The notes: generated from the sequence alone by a model not told the origin. A DNA stretch of 64,000 nucleotides from Pomphorhynchus laevis (GCA_012934845.2 WNNJ02002011.1:62001-126000); one strand, 5' to 3'. Positions 41,976 through 54,100 are shown, counted from the stretch's first letter. Program-made: numbers and translations.

Positions 41976-43190
41976 TTCGGCACCTAACTTCTCTACCCAA
42001 CATAGCAGCAGGGTCAAATACGTGTTAAGGACATATTTCCTCTAATTAAATTTGATTATATAGTATCTTATTCGAATACAAGGTATATTATTTGTTATCC
42101 ATCCATAAAAACTTTCCGCTAATGATTTTAAATTTATTTTTAATATTATTGTGTTGATTTATATATTTTTTATTTTCTGTTTGATTTTATTTCTATAGTA
42201 ACCTAGTTTAAAATATGTATCTATTAAATTATTTAAATGATTTTGAAGAAAGCCAATATCATTTCATATTGTTGCAATTCTTAAAATTTCATTATTTAAT
42301 GTATAACATTTTATATTATATGGTATGCATGAATGATCATGCAAAGATATGTTTCTTGTAAATTTAAATATGTAATCTTTGCGATATAAATCGAAAGTAG
42401 TTTTAATTGATGTTAATTAAATGTTCATATCTAGATATACCTTCTTTATCATTAATATTGGTTTTATTAAGAATGAGGCTACCTGGATTAATTTGTTCGC
42501 TTATTGAATATAAATTATTAGAGTTTAACACACATATATCATCAATATATTGAAACATATATTTCATATCTTTATATAATTTAGATTTATTTTTTAAGCA
42601 TAAGCAGTCATGAACAAATTTATATTCTATCAAGCTTAAAAATAAGTCAGCTATAATTGGGCTACTATTATCACCCGTTGGAACACCGTTTATTTGTCTA
42701 AATATAGATGTCCCTACTTTTAAATAATATTGATTTATCAAAATATTTAAGACTTCTATTAATTCAATTTTATCCATATATTTATATTTACTTGATGGTT
42801 TAATTTTTGTTAGATAGGCGTTATAGTTATAATAGAATTTGTTCTATTATAGCGTTGTTCTATCTAGCGTTTCTTTAATATCTGTTAAATCTAGATTTGT
42901 ATAAAATCGTATGTATTTATATTTTGAAAATTCATTCCTTTTGTCTGTTCTAAAAATTCTTTTGTAGAATTAATACTGAAATAGTGTTTATACCAGTATT
43001 AATTTCGATTTCACTACAATATTTTTTGAAGTGTGCTTTAATTACTTTAAGTATTTTATTCATATAAACAGGACGTGGTTTTAGTGTACATTTAATAGCA
43101 CTACATATGAACCTAAATTTTATTGTATTTTTATGTAATTTTGGATTCCAATATGGTATAGTTTTATTATCTGATTCAATTTTTATACCC
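41976..43190 (-). mobile_element. Penelope-like element copy P3a
   Basis: From the tail end (AAGGTTTCGG complement at about 41972) up to the RT: 42403-42777 has NILINQYYLKVGTSIFRQIN, GVPTGDNSSPIIADLFLSLI, MFQYIDDICVLNSNNLYSIS; 42950-43192 has IPYWNPKLHKNTIKFRFICS and YMNKILKVIKAHFKKYC. A hairpin (42828-42851) sits between the two parts. The copy stops at about 43190 beside a perfect palindrome. Motifs PKLHK, RFI, KPL and C-terminal RYIDDI belong to the Penelope-like RT family often found in cnidarians, molluscs and wasps (Naiad-type is my best guess). Confidence 0.75.
42828..42851. repeat. Perfect 10-bp hairpin inside P3a
   Basis: TATAATAGAA (42828-42837) pairs with TTCTATTATA (42842-42851) across tttg, inside a larger imperfect inverted repeat from tagatagg to tctatcta. 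Confidence 0.7.
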
Positions 43191-43222
43191 ACCCTTTTTA
43201 TTTAAAAAGGGTGGGTATAAAA
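43181..43222. repeat. Perfect 20-bp palindrome at the P3a end
   Basis: Arms 43181-43200 and 43203-43222 are perfect complements with a 2-base centre (tt). The left arm includes the last Penelope coding bases of P3a, the right arm is its mirror, as in a snap-back copying event. Confidence 0.9.
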
Positions 43223-43264
43223 TATCATATATATTTTAACATATATTAATTATAATATTTATAT

Positions 43265-43296
43265 TTCAAATTACTACATTCATGTAGTAATTTGAA
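43265..43296. repeat. Perfect 14-bp hairpin between P3a and P3b
   Basis: TTCAAATTACTACA (43265-43278) pairs with TGTAGTAATTTGAA (43283-43296) across ttca. No coding sequence. Confidence 0.85.
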
Positions 43297-43394
43297 TTTA
43301 AAAAATACAAAAAACACACATTTAAATCACATTTAAATTATAATTATTATAACATATATATGTATATCTTTTTCCTGAATATAAGATTAATTAA

Positions 43395-44990
43395 TTTTAC
43401 TAACGCTTCTTTAATATCTACTAAATCTAGATTTGTATAAAGCGTACTAAAATCGTATGTATTTATATTTTAAAAATTTATTCTTTTTGTCTGTTCTAAA
43501 AATTCTTTTGTAGAATTAATACTAAAATAGTGTTTTATACCAGTATTAATTTCGATTACCTTACAATATTTTTTGAAGTGTGCTTTAATTACTTTAAGTA
43601 TTTTATTCATATAGACAGAAAGTGGTTTTAATGTACATTTAAACGCACTACATATGAACCTAGGTTTTATTGGATTTTTATGTAATTTTGGATTCCAATA
43701 TAATATAGGTATAGTTTTATTATCTAATTCAACCTTTATACCATTTTTATCCATTATAGAACAGTGACTTGTAATAATTGTTTCTAAACTTAACTCACTA
43801 CGTTCATATGTTGGATTTACATTTAAATCATTAGAATTAACCTCTTTCATTAGTATATCATAATAAAGCTTTTTGCATATGAAGACAAAGTTATTACTAG
43901 CTTTATCAATAGTTGTTATTATATAGTTATCCTTTAATTTAGTAAGTTCTTTATACATATCTTTATTAATTTTATCTTTCCTTTTATAATTGTTTGTTAT
44001 TTTCATTTTATTTTTAATTTTATCAAATATATAATCTTTCTAAATTTTTATCTTAGATATATTCGAGCTTTCACTATTAATCAACTTACCAAAGTAAACA
44101 TTTAAGTCATTATATAGCGAATTGTAAATTTTATTTTTGTCGTTGTTATTATTTAATCTATATTTATACCCTTTTGATAGCAGCTTTCTTAATTCACAAT
44201 TTTCAATTAATTCTAGATTATGGGTACATATATGTTCATTTATTTTATCAAAACTAAGACTTTTACAATTGCATTCTGTTTCCATTATGTTTCTAATATT
44301 ATCGTTACATATTGATTTTAATTATTTATTATAATTACAATTTTTTCGTCCTAATTGTGGTAGGAGTTTATACCTTATTTTAGGAATATATTTACTTAAA
44401 TCTGACCCTATTATTTCTTTACTTTTAGAATTATTTAAAAGTCCGGCTATATTTATCTTATCTATACATTTATTAATGAAGTTTATGGTTAATGTATATT
44501 TTCTATTGTTATTATTAACATTTATTGTCCGATTATGGTATTTTATATTACAATAACTGTCTATTATACAACTTAGCCTATCATAGTCGTTAATTAATCT
44601 TTGATTTATTGAACATATGATATCTTTAGAAAAACTTCTTATATTTACATAAAGATCTTTTAGCTTGTTATCTCTTAAAAGTTGTTTTAATATTTCTAAT
44701 TGTTAATTTGTATTTGATTGCATCTGTGAGCTGAATTTGTTTCGATTGTGGCACGATATTATCCTCACACGTATTGATCTTATTTTTGATACAGCAGGAC
44801 GCTACTAATCAGTATGGGTGGGTTTCATCAGATCTTTTAGCTTATTATCTCTTAAAAGTTGTTTTAATATTTCTAATTGTTCATATATACTAATCTTTTA
44901 TTGATTTTTTAGGTATATTTTTCTTGTTCCTTTTATCGCCATGACTTCTTGGCTTGCGTTTAACCGGAGTATTAACCAGATTATACTATA
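43395..44990 (-). mobile_element. Penelope-like element copy P3b, N-terminal half
   Basis: 43470-44006 is an open 178-codon frame: KLKDNYIITTIDKASNNFVF, IPILYWNPKLHKNPIKPRFI, CSAFKCTLKPLSVYMNKILK and HFKKYCKVIEINTGI. 44040-44285 has CNCKSLSFDKINEHICTHNL, then ENCELRKLLSKGYKYR, the N-terminal region seen in relatives. 44300-44990 continues upstream with weaker frames. The RT core after KYC is missing here but present in P3a, so the two are separate truncated copies lying in the same direction. In-frame stops are few. Confidence 0.7.
44653..44882. repeat. 52-bp direct repeats flanking a 128-bp insert
   Basis: 44653-44704 and 44831-44882 share agatcttttagctt, ttatctcttaaaagttgttt and aatatttctaattgtt with two differences. 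The insert between them ends with actaatcagtatgggtg, similar to the CTGATGAG-type unit at 18844. This may be an insertion with a long target duplication. Confidence 0.6.
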
Positions 44991-45034
44991 GTTGTTTATT
45001 ATTTACTATACTACTTCTGCAATTCCTTGTACAA

Positions 45035-48000
45035 CGTATAAATAAATAAAAATTTTCTTAAACAAAATTAGTACATGGGGATATAAGTGTTATTAAAAAG
45101 AAAAAAGAAAAACAGATGTGTCAGATATTCATCGTATTTCGTTCTGTTTAGTCCTCCAATTTATGGATCCAGGTCCGGTGGGATCTGAGCCCTCCAGCCA
45201 ATCCAAAACGCCGTATTCCGACTACACCACCTGGGGTCTTTTACCCTCTGAAGAGTTCAATCGAGGCGGACTATGCTGAATAAACGAGAGACGAAGAGCT
45301 TGAGAAACCTTAGCCTTGGCTACGGGTGACGTTCTCTAGAAAAGAAGACTAATCTCGAGATAGCCCAGGATCCCCAGAGCTGCACCTGAGTTTTCCCTTT
45401 TAATGATAGATGCTTGGCCCGTTTCAGAGCCCACCTAGCTCCCTTCATGATACGTTTAAGTCTATCCATGTCTGCTTTCGCCGACCGGTTCACCGTAACG
45501 GTGAACTCCAGCTACTTTACTCTACTCGTGAAGACAGGGAGTGGTTGATTAGTCAAAATGGAGTAGAGTGCAGATAGTGCTAATCTCTTAAGTTTTTGCT
45601 TTGTTGCAAGTGCGCTATGGAAGACAACCACCTGCGATTTGGCGGAGTTAAAAGTAAGATTGGACCGGGTTAACTGGTCTTTTGAACTTTCAAAGAAACG
45701 GGTGATGTCCGAGATTACGTATTTGCACCTGTGTCCAAAGCACAGGATTGTATTATCATCAGCGTATACCACTAGACGTTGTTCGCGTTTAAATATATTA
45801 AAGAGTTCAATGGAAGCAGCAAGAAACAAGATATGATATAGAGGGGATCCTTAGGGGCACAGCCGTAATATGGTAGAACTGACGCGCATCGGGGTCGTCT
45901 TCATTATAGAATCGCTTAGTATACAGCAGTATCTCACCCTGTTAACAATTCTCGCAGGCATCCCAAGGGACCCGAGAAAAGAGATAACAAAGGGAACGGA
46001 GATGAGGTCAAATGCAGTAGAAAAGTCAAGGAAAACAGCCACAGCAATTTGATAACTATTCTTCTGACAAAACTGATACACTTCATCTACAGCTGAATGG
46101 ACCGAGCGACCATTGACTAACCCATGGAAACCAGGTGGGATTAAATTACGTCTACTCAGATATTCTCGGATTCTACGCGAAAGCGCCTTCTCGTAGATCG
46201 GGACGAGGGAGTTCTGAATCGAAATTGGCCGCAGGTCTTTAAAGCAAGAGACCGGATTTTTCTTAGGGATAAAAAACTCTTCAACTAATGTTGATGTCGG
46301 CCACATCGGATGGGTTGGCAAAAAGCATTGTGACTGCCGCTTCTCTTCTTTGTTCGGTTGTCAAAAGCTGATATACACGATAAAAGAGTGGAGCAACGGA
46401 TTTGGAGGTGCCCGAAAGAGGCCCTCAGAAGTCAAGAATATCTGCGACAGATATATGTATCTACTCCTATAGTCTCCCCAAGGCGAGAATGGTTGAAGTG
46501 ATTGAGTTTCTTCATAATTATGTAGGGATAGTGACTCCTCCAACACTTTATCAAGACCTATTTTTCTAATCCAGCCCAATGCTCTATCCTTCCAACAGAC
46601 AAACTTCTCCTTCTTGAATATCTTCCAAAAGGAAGACTGGGATGGATTAAGGGAAGCAATGCTTGCCCTATACGTACTCAGTTGCAACCTATATATAGTG
46701 CTCCAATATTCTTTCAAGATAACTTGTCTGGCAGAAATAGTGAAATTGGTAAGGCGGTGCATATACGCTAAGGTATTGAGTTTTGTCGGAGTGGGACTGT
46801 AAATACGACCTTTGTGGGTAGTAGAAAGTATCGCCTAAGTTTGCGAAGAGAGGTAGAAACTATATTCGGTTAGACTATCATTACCAATTCGGGGGAAGCG
46901 TTGGATAGCTGCCTGAAAGAAAGCCACTCTGGTAGGATCAAAGTGGAATCTCCTTCGAAGCAGCGTATCCTTTTCTATCCGCCAACGAATCAAGTCATGA
47001 GAGATAGACAGATGTTGTCGCGACTGTTCTGTACAGTACGGTTTCAACTACCCCCTCTCATGGAGCAGTAATAAGTCAATAAGTGAATTCGTTGATATGC
47101 AATTAAAACTGGGGGACTGGTTTGTGAATAAGATAACCGTTTCTGGCTCTCTGGAGTGCTGCATTGATCTAACAACCAATATGTCATTGAATTCACCAAG
47201 TACCATGTCGTAACCGCTATCTATAATCCTATCCATGCTGTCACGCTTCTTGTGAATCTCACCTGGACAAATGTTGACATTGGCTAAACTGAGGAGTTTA
47301 CCCTTCTTACAGAGTCAAACTACTAAACAAGACAGGGCTGGACAAGAATAGTTGATTCGAAGGGACGATCTTAAGGAGCATTTAACAACGGTTAAAAGAC
47401 CTTAAGATATGGATGAGTGAGGCGGGTTTATGGACGGAGTATAGTGGGAACAAATATGCTTAGGGATGAATCGAGTAATGTCCTGGGGGAGACGGATAGA
47501 CGTGTCTCCTGAAGGACTATAACATCTGCATATCTACCAGATAAAAGTCTAACGGCAGAAGCACATCCCGAATTCAACTGAATGATATTCAGTGAAAACG
47601 GCTCACGAGTACTCTGTATTGTGTTAGGTCAGCTGCGTGGGATTGCGTCATTCCTAGACAGAGCTAGGGGTAAAAAGGCTGCCCTTCCCGCCACCAACTC
47701 CGGTCTGGGCGAGCTCTTGCCCACGATCAGTGTCTTCTTCGCCCATTGAGGCGCCTATTTCGCCCTTTAGCATTCTTCCAATCTTTATGGTGGAACGGCG
47801 TGGCCCGAGGCCTGCCTCTTTTTCGATTCTTGAAGTGCAAATTGTTTCGGTATTTCAGGACGAGTATAAAATACCGCAGCCAGGGCGGGTACCTGTGAGG
47901 GAAGGTTAGTAATTTTAATTGAAGCTGGAATAGGTTTGGAATGAATGTCACCCATTTGTTTTAGATTTGATTCAAAGAAAGTCATGCATTCCTTTTATAT

Positions 48001-48360
48001 ATCGCAGTGGAAAAAGAGATCTAAATCTCCGACTCATAAAACTTAACAGAATTAAACAGTATTCTATTGATGTACTTGTCAGTAAACGGTCTGAGAAAAA
48101 CTTTGAATAGATTATGCATTTCCACAGGCTGTGTCAGTGTTACAACAATCAAATTTTTGAGTTTAGGGATTGGGGGAGTACCCCCTCCCGCATCCTGCAA
48201 ATTATCGGAAGTAAGAACATTAACCTGATTATCGGGATTGACAGAAGAAATCATCTTTTTACCTGCTAGGTTGTCGATTTTGCTTAAATTTTTGCTTGAA
48301 AAATTTATATCGTTTGATCCTCCGAAACTAACTTTACTGCACATTTCTTGATCCACGACT
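45035..48360 (-). mobile_element. LINE-A copy A7, near full length, broken
   Basis: Minus strand: ORF1 N-term at 48021-48356 (MDQEMCSKVSFGGSNDINFS, GGGTPPIPKLKN), ORF1 continued at 47727-47951, ORF2 endonuclease at 47236-46835, linker at 46361-46762, RT at 45512-46321 and 3' end aagaaaatttttatttattt at about 45040. RT blocks: RPISIQNSLVPIYEKALSRR, LIPPGFHGLVNGRSVHSAV, AVAVFLDFSTAFDLISVPFV and VVYADDNTILCFGHRCKYVI. Five or more frame changes. The 3' end meets the upstream flank of P3b. Confidence 0.85.
45512..47620 (-). pseudogene. LINE-A ORF2 of copy A7
   Basis: Endonuclease fragments (GYDMVLGEFNDI, ILFTNQSPSFNC, NSLIDLLLLHERG) lie in 47048-47236. The RT is spread over 45512-46321. YADD is intact. 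The block after the RT (LALSALYSILTNQPLPVFTS) matches A2 and A11. Frame changes near 47040, 46830, 46340 and 45840 make it non-functional. Confidence 0.75.
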
Positions 48361-48666
48361 CGACAACATACACGTGTTAAAGTTACATATAATTGCTAAC
48401 ATTAGAACGATCATCGGCTTTGTACAAAGGTCATATAAATGAACGCTTCCACATTTCATGTATACAGCCAGTAGTTATAGATGCAATAAATATCCAATAC
48501 AACTGAAAGCGTATATAATTAGCTAAAGATTTACGATATTTCAGAAACGATAAGTATGGTCATACTGATCCTTCTGATTTAAAATTATTTAGTTCGCTTT
48601 TTACATTCTCAACGGAAATAAATCAAAAATATTAGAAAAATACCTAGCATGAATCTAGCTCTACAT
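48361..48666. other. Spacer without recognised gene
   Basis: Nothing supported between the LINE-A 5' end and the hAT-like end at 48667. Confidence 0.3.
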
Positions 48667-48696
48667 CAGTGTTTCACAAGCGTTTTTATCCTTCCG
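48667..48696 (+). repeat. hAT-like terminal sequence, outer copy
   Basis: CAGTGTTTCACAAGCGTTTT here resembles CAGTGTTTCCTAATCATTTT at 48847. Both are preceded by cat/gat and followed by TATCC. CAGTG...TTTTTATCCC is a usual hAT (Charlie-like) end. Confidence 0.5.
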
Positions 48697-48790
48697 TTGA
48701 GTCTTGCACAACCCAACTGCTCGGATCTAACTTAATTGTTGAGAGAGCGAGATAAAAAATAATTCCAATAAGGCGAAACCCTTTCTGGAC

Positions 48791-48823
48791 CAAAGGAGCG
48801 GTCCTTTATGGACCGTTCCTTTG
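48791..48823. repeat. 14-bp hairpin between hAT-like ends
   Basis: CAAAGGAGCGGTCC (48791-48804) pairs with 48810-48823 with one G-T type mismatch and loop tttat. It could be an intrinsic part of a small hAT-derived repeat between the two CAGTG ends. Confidence 0.75.
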
Positions 48824-48846
48824 TATTAGAACAAGATACACTAGAT

Positions 48847-50435
48847 CAGTGTTTCCTAATCATTTTTATCCCATGCACCCCTTAAGTCGAAATATTTTTT
48901 GCCCCCCTGTAAATTAAAAATTAAATAGAATTCGTAATTTTATTAATTATATATTTTTAACTGTTTTTTTAATGATATATCCTAATTATGCAATATAATA
49001 CTTAATCTAAGTTCTAACTGATGATATATTTTATGTATGGTTCCAATTTAATCAACTTCAGTCTTAAGTCTTTTCGTTGTCTAATATTCAACCTATTTAT
49101 TTTCTTTACCAATAAATCATTTATGGCACTAAATTCACATTCAGATAAATGAAGGTAGGAAATAATAATATTTCTTAGCCTACGTAATCAACCCTCTACA
49201 TTTTGCCTCTGTTTCATCGCAAAGCCATGCCATCACTCCTCTTCTATAAAATAATGCTGTAACAGACTCATCGTTTTGCATTTCTGCAAGTTCTTCTTGA
49301 TACTGATCATTGGAAATAAGTGAAAGATCTGCTAACATTGAGTGAGTTAGCCATGTTGGGAAAATAAATTCTTTTAAGCCAGAAAATCTTTCTCTCAATT
49401 CAGTAGATAACTGTTTTAGATGATTGGATATAATAAATATACCATTATCACTTACTTCATATTTATTGAGCCAAAAAAACTTTTCAAAGTTTTTCTTTAA
49501 AATTAAATCTCGGCTCAAACCAATAATAGCAATAAAGCCACAACTCTTTGCTTTTAGATCAATAATAGTTTTATCTTTCCCTTGAAGTTGCTTGTTTAGT
49601 ATATTAAGCTTTTCAAAAATATCAGCAACATAACTGGCAAATGCTTTACCATCGCCTGTTAAAATGTTATTCATTTCAGGGTTGTACTTCAAAAAATCTT
49701 TATCAAATAGTTCCATAAATCGTTTTAGGCAGTTTCCTTTTGAAAGACATCCTACATAAGTATGAAGTAAAAGTCTCACGTAGTCTGCACTTTGTCCTTC
49801 ATAAAACATTTTAATAAAACGCTCTGGTTTCCAGTTAGCCTTGATAAAATTAATGCATTTCACTACAGAGCTTAATATCTCACTAAAGACAGAAATATTT
49901 TAGCTGCCAAGTTTTCGAGGTGAATGAGACAGTGTAACACGATCATTTCAGGATTTTCATTTTTTATCAATTTTAAACAATCGTTATGTTTACCCATCAT
50001 ACTAGAAGTACCGTCTGAAACACAAGATGTTATGCCTTTTATTTTATATTTTTTGTAAAATAGCCTTTAAGTTTTAAAAATATATCGTTAGCGGTGGTAC
50101 TAATTTCCAAAGATTTACGACAAAGCATGTCTTCACAAAAATCACTATTGTCGATTGATTTAACATAAGACATCAATACTGTCTCGCTGTTCCTCAATGT
50201 TGTTTCATCCATTTGAAGTGAGAATTCTTTCACCTTTAATTTCTCTACTAACTGTTCTTTGACATTGGCACTCATTTCATCTATTCTCCGACTGACAGTA
50301 TTGTTACTAAGAAGCATAGATTTAACGTCGTCATCTTCTTTTCCCTGAACGATTTTCAAAAATGCCGAAATACATGGTTTTATAATATGTTCCTTTGTTG
50401 TATGATCCTTACCAGCTTTTAAATACATCATCTAA
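48847..50435 (-). mobile_element. hAT DNA transposon, broken, one end visible
   Basis: Left end CAGTGTTTCC at 48847, followed by CCCATGCACCCC, typical of hAT ends. The transposase is on the minus strand at 49180-50431. I could not find the right-hand inverted end within 500 bases of 50435, and the transposase lacks its N-terminal BED finger, so the copy is truncated. Confidence 0.75.
49180..50431 (-). pseudogene. hAT transposase, ZBED5/Charlie-like, two or more breaks
   Basis: 50039-50431 reads KAGKDHTTKEHIIKPCISAF, SNNTVSRRIDEMSANVKEQL and FSLQMDETTLRNSETVLMSY, matching the early catalytic region of the family. Between 49870 and 50040 the frame shifts and reads ITSCVSDGTSSMMGKHNDCL (second catalytic aspartate region) and HCLIHLENLAAKI. 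49180-49863 reads INFIKANWKPERF, LLHTYVGCLSKGNCLKRFME (the family has LLHTEVRWLSKGN) and ends CDETEAKCRGLIT. Signature residues are partly changed. The usual protein is about 600 residues with a BED zinc finger first; the N-terminus is absent here. No activity expected. Confidence 0.8.
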
Positions 50436-50908
50436 TAATCATATCTTACTTATAACATATGAGTATGTATTGTATGTTACGATTATAAGTCTGGCAGAAT
50501 GTCTATACTTGTGTATTTTATGTAGTATATGCATATTGTGATTTGTAGTATTTTAATTTAGTATTAAATATTTTATTTTTAATTAGTATTTTAAACGTAG
50601 AAAAACGTTTGCTTGAATCTATCTCCAAACAGCCTAGAACAGATAATGTACTGATTTTAATGTATTCGTAAACTATTTAAACTAAATCAATTGCTACTAA
50701 ATTAGGGGATAACATAAGTGACCATTAATCAATCAGTTGTATCGTAGAAAAATCACGTCATCGAATTATTCCATCAAAGGACGGATTAAGCGCATTTCTT
50801 CTAAGTCATTTGTTGCCGATTGTATCACTGAATATTTAAACTTGCAATCATTGTTTGCCAACATGTGCTTAACTGCACAATAGGTAGCTTGTCCGCTTTT
50901 TGAATCCG
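50436..50908. other. Spacer between hAT and LINE-A fragment
   Basis: AT-rich. A minus-strand frame reading across 50766-50908 is not convincing. Confidence 0.35.
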
Positions 50909-51210
50909 CTTGGGCTATCTCGGGAATAATATTCTTTTCGAGTGGACGTCCCCCAGAGCATAGACTCAGGTTTCTCAAGCTCATCATCTCGCGATTACCG
51001 AGCATAGTCCGCCTCGATTGGGCTCTTCGGGGGTGAAATGCCCCGAGTGGTTCAATCGGAGAGCAGAGTGTTGGATTGGCTGGAGGGCTCAGATCCAGCT
51101 GGACCTGAGGCCGTGACGATATTTTGAAGACTAAATGTATCGATTTTTCTGTTATCGTCATGAACTGCTGTTTTTGTTTTTTCTCCCGTTTCTGTTTTAG
51201 CTATTTAGTG
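50909..51210 (+). mobile_element. LINE-A copy A8, 3' tail only
   Basis: Starts at cttgggctatctcgggaata and continues with the tail gattaccgagcatagtccgc and the conserved ggagggctcagatccagctg, ending at ttagtggttgtaaataaaaa. It lies tail to tail with A9. Confidence 0.8.
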
Positions 51211-51374
51211 GTTGTAAATAAAAAATATATTTGTAAATAAAAAAATATATTATATAAATTTGTTTAATTCCTTATTATTAAAAATGCAATTGCTTATTTA
51301 TTACGATCACGCTAATTTAAGATTTTTAATTGAAATCAACTGAACATCGTGCTGAAATACAATCCTCGGAGTTC

Positions 51375-54100
51375 TTGTTGGAGCGCCATTAAAGACAACT
51401 ACCTGCAATTTGGACGAAATGAGTATAAGATTGGATATTGGTAACTGATCTTTTAATATTAAAAAGAAACAGCTGATGTCCGAGACTACATATTTGCACC
51501 TGCGTCCAGAGAACAAGGCTGTGGTATAATCAGCGTATACCACAATATGTTGATCACGTTTAAAATTCTAAAATAGTACAATGGAGGCAGCAAGATATAG
51601 GATATGATAAATTGGGAAGCCTTGGGGCACACCTGTACGACTAATATTGATGCGACTACATCGAATGGTGATGCTAAAAGCATTGTGATGGCCACTTCAC
51701 TTATTTAATCGGCTGTCAAAAGCTGACAGACCCGAGAAGATAGTGGAGCGAAGGATTTGGAGGTGCCCGGAAATTGACCCCATGAGTAAGGGATGTCTGT
51801 GACAGATAGATCCCTACTCCTGAAGTCACCCCACGGCGGAATTGATTGGGGGAATTGAGTGGCTTTATAGTTATGTAGGGATAGTGACTCTTCCAAAACT
51901 CTGTCAAGGCCAATGCACCCAATCTAACACATAGCCCTTTCCTTCCATCAGACAAACCTCTCCTTGAATATCTTCCAAAATGAAGACTGAGAAGGGCTAA
52001 GGCGAGCAAGGCTCGCCCTATCGCTACTCAACTGGAACCTAAATCTAGAGCTTCAGTATTCACTTGAAAGGGTATTTCTTGCGGAAACAGAGATTTAGCC
52101 AGGACCTTGAGTTTTGTTGGAGTGGGATTGCAAATACGACCTTTATAGGTAGTCAAAAGGATCGCGGTAGCTTGCGATGAGAGGTAGGAATTAAATTCGG
52201 ATAAACTCTAATTACCAATTTTGGGGAAGAGTTGAATAGCTGCCTGAAAGAAAGCCACTCTGATGGGATCAAAGTGAAACCTCCTTCTAAGCAACGTATC
52301 GTCCTCTATCCGCCAACGAATTAGGTCATGAGAGGTGGTCTGTTTTGGGCGCGACTGCTCAGTACAGATGGGTTTCAACAACCCCATCTTATGAACCAGT
52401 AATATGTCGAGGAGAGAATTAGTTGTTTAGCAATTGGAAGGTCGGGGACGGTGGTTTGTGAATAAGATAGTTGTTCCTGGCTCTGCAAAGTGCTAATTTA
52501 TCCAACGACCAGTTCTGTCGTTAAAATCACCAAGTAACATGTCATAGCCACTACCTAAAATACGATCCAGGAGGTCACGGTTCTTATGAATTTCTCCTGG
52601 ACGAATATTGATGTTGGCTATACTGATGCGTTTACCGTTCTTATAGAGTGATATAGCTAATAAAGACGGCTGGACAAGAATAGTTTAGTAATAGGGATGA
52701 TCTTAAGGAGCTCTTTACTATGGTTTAAAGACCTTGAGATGAAGAGGAGTGAGGGGTTTGTATACGGAGTAAAGTGTTTGTAAATATGCCTAGGGATAAA
52801 TCGAGTAATGTTATGGGGAACCGGATAGACTGTGTCTAATGAAGGACTATAACATCTGCATATCTACCAGATAGAAGTCTAAGGGCAGAAGCTCCTCCTG
52901 AACTCCACTAAAGGATATTCAGTCAAAAGGGCGCTTGATTACGTTGCATTGTATTGATTTAGCTGGAGTGAGATGCCTCCCCCTAGTTGGTACCAGGAGT
53001 GAGAAGGTTGCCCTTTTCACCCACAGTCTGACTAGGGTGATACACTTGCTCACCGGGCATATCTTAATTTCCCTTAGAATTACCGGAATCAGCCACAGCC
53101 CAAATTGTCGCTAATTTCATTGCCGCTATAAATTGTACAGGTCCAGTTCTCTTAGAGGATTTTCTTTTAATGTTTGGCTTGACAATAGGAGGAGAGTTAA
53201 TGGCTTGTAGCATGATGCTAATATTCTCTTTGATTAGATTTTCCACATGTGCCATTGCGGATTGTACTCTTTCGTTCACATATTTTAGTATGTCGACATC
53301 ATTCATCTTATTAAACGGAATAGTCTCTATGTTTGACGTCTCACTGGCTTTCGCAAGACTTTTGTGAATTCCAGTTTTTAACCTATTCCTCAGATGATAG
53401 TCTTTAAAGAATGTGAATTTGCGTGACCACGCAGGGTGCCCACTATTGTAGTTAGAGCATTATGGTCTAAGCTGACACCTTCCCTCGTGCTTGTCAGACG
53501 AACCACACACTCCGCATGTTTGAGGACTGTCACAGCCGTCTGCCTAGTGCCCCCATCTGTGACAGGAATTGCAGTGCGAATAAGTCATTGAATCAAAGTC
53601 AATTGTCGTGAATATTAGATTATATCCCATAACGGATTAAACTTTGAGTTTTACAAACGCGCCGCATCGTCTACTGAGGCATTGCAGAACGCGACGGGAA
53701 TAGGTTGTTCATTTTTCTACTTTTTTAAATTTAACTACTTTAATATTTAAGTAATTTATGTAAGCCTTGGCTAGATCAGACGTGTAGAAGGTTACTTTAA
53801 CCTCCGTTTCGTAAAACTTGATGGAATTTAGCAAAATACGTTTTTTTATTGCACGGCGAAATTTCCTAGGAAAATGTTAAATAAGTTGCTCCTATCGAAT
53901 AGAGCGAGCATCTTTATAATGACTAGATTCTGCATTTTGGGAACTGGGGGTAGCTCCCCTTCTTTTTTATGGTTAAAAGACAAAAATGTACTTACCTTAG
54001 TCTTTTCGTTGCATTGCATTTACATAGTATTTTCTGAAACGTTTGATAGCCTTGACGCAAACATTGGAACCATTTAAAATTTATGCGTTTGCATGTATGT
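51375..54100 (-). mobile_element. LINE-A copy A9, 3'-truncated
   Basis: Minus strand: 5' end at about 54100 next to the A10 tail, ORF1 C-term at 53064-53306 (ILKYVNERVQSAM), ORF2 start region at about 52950, endonuclease to 52000, RT remnants at 51307-51695 with YADYTTALFSGRRCKYVVSD. YADD has become YADY. Strongly broken, so one of the older copies. Confidence 0.8.
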
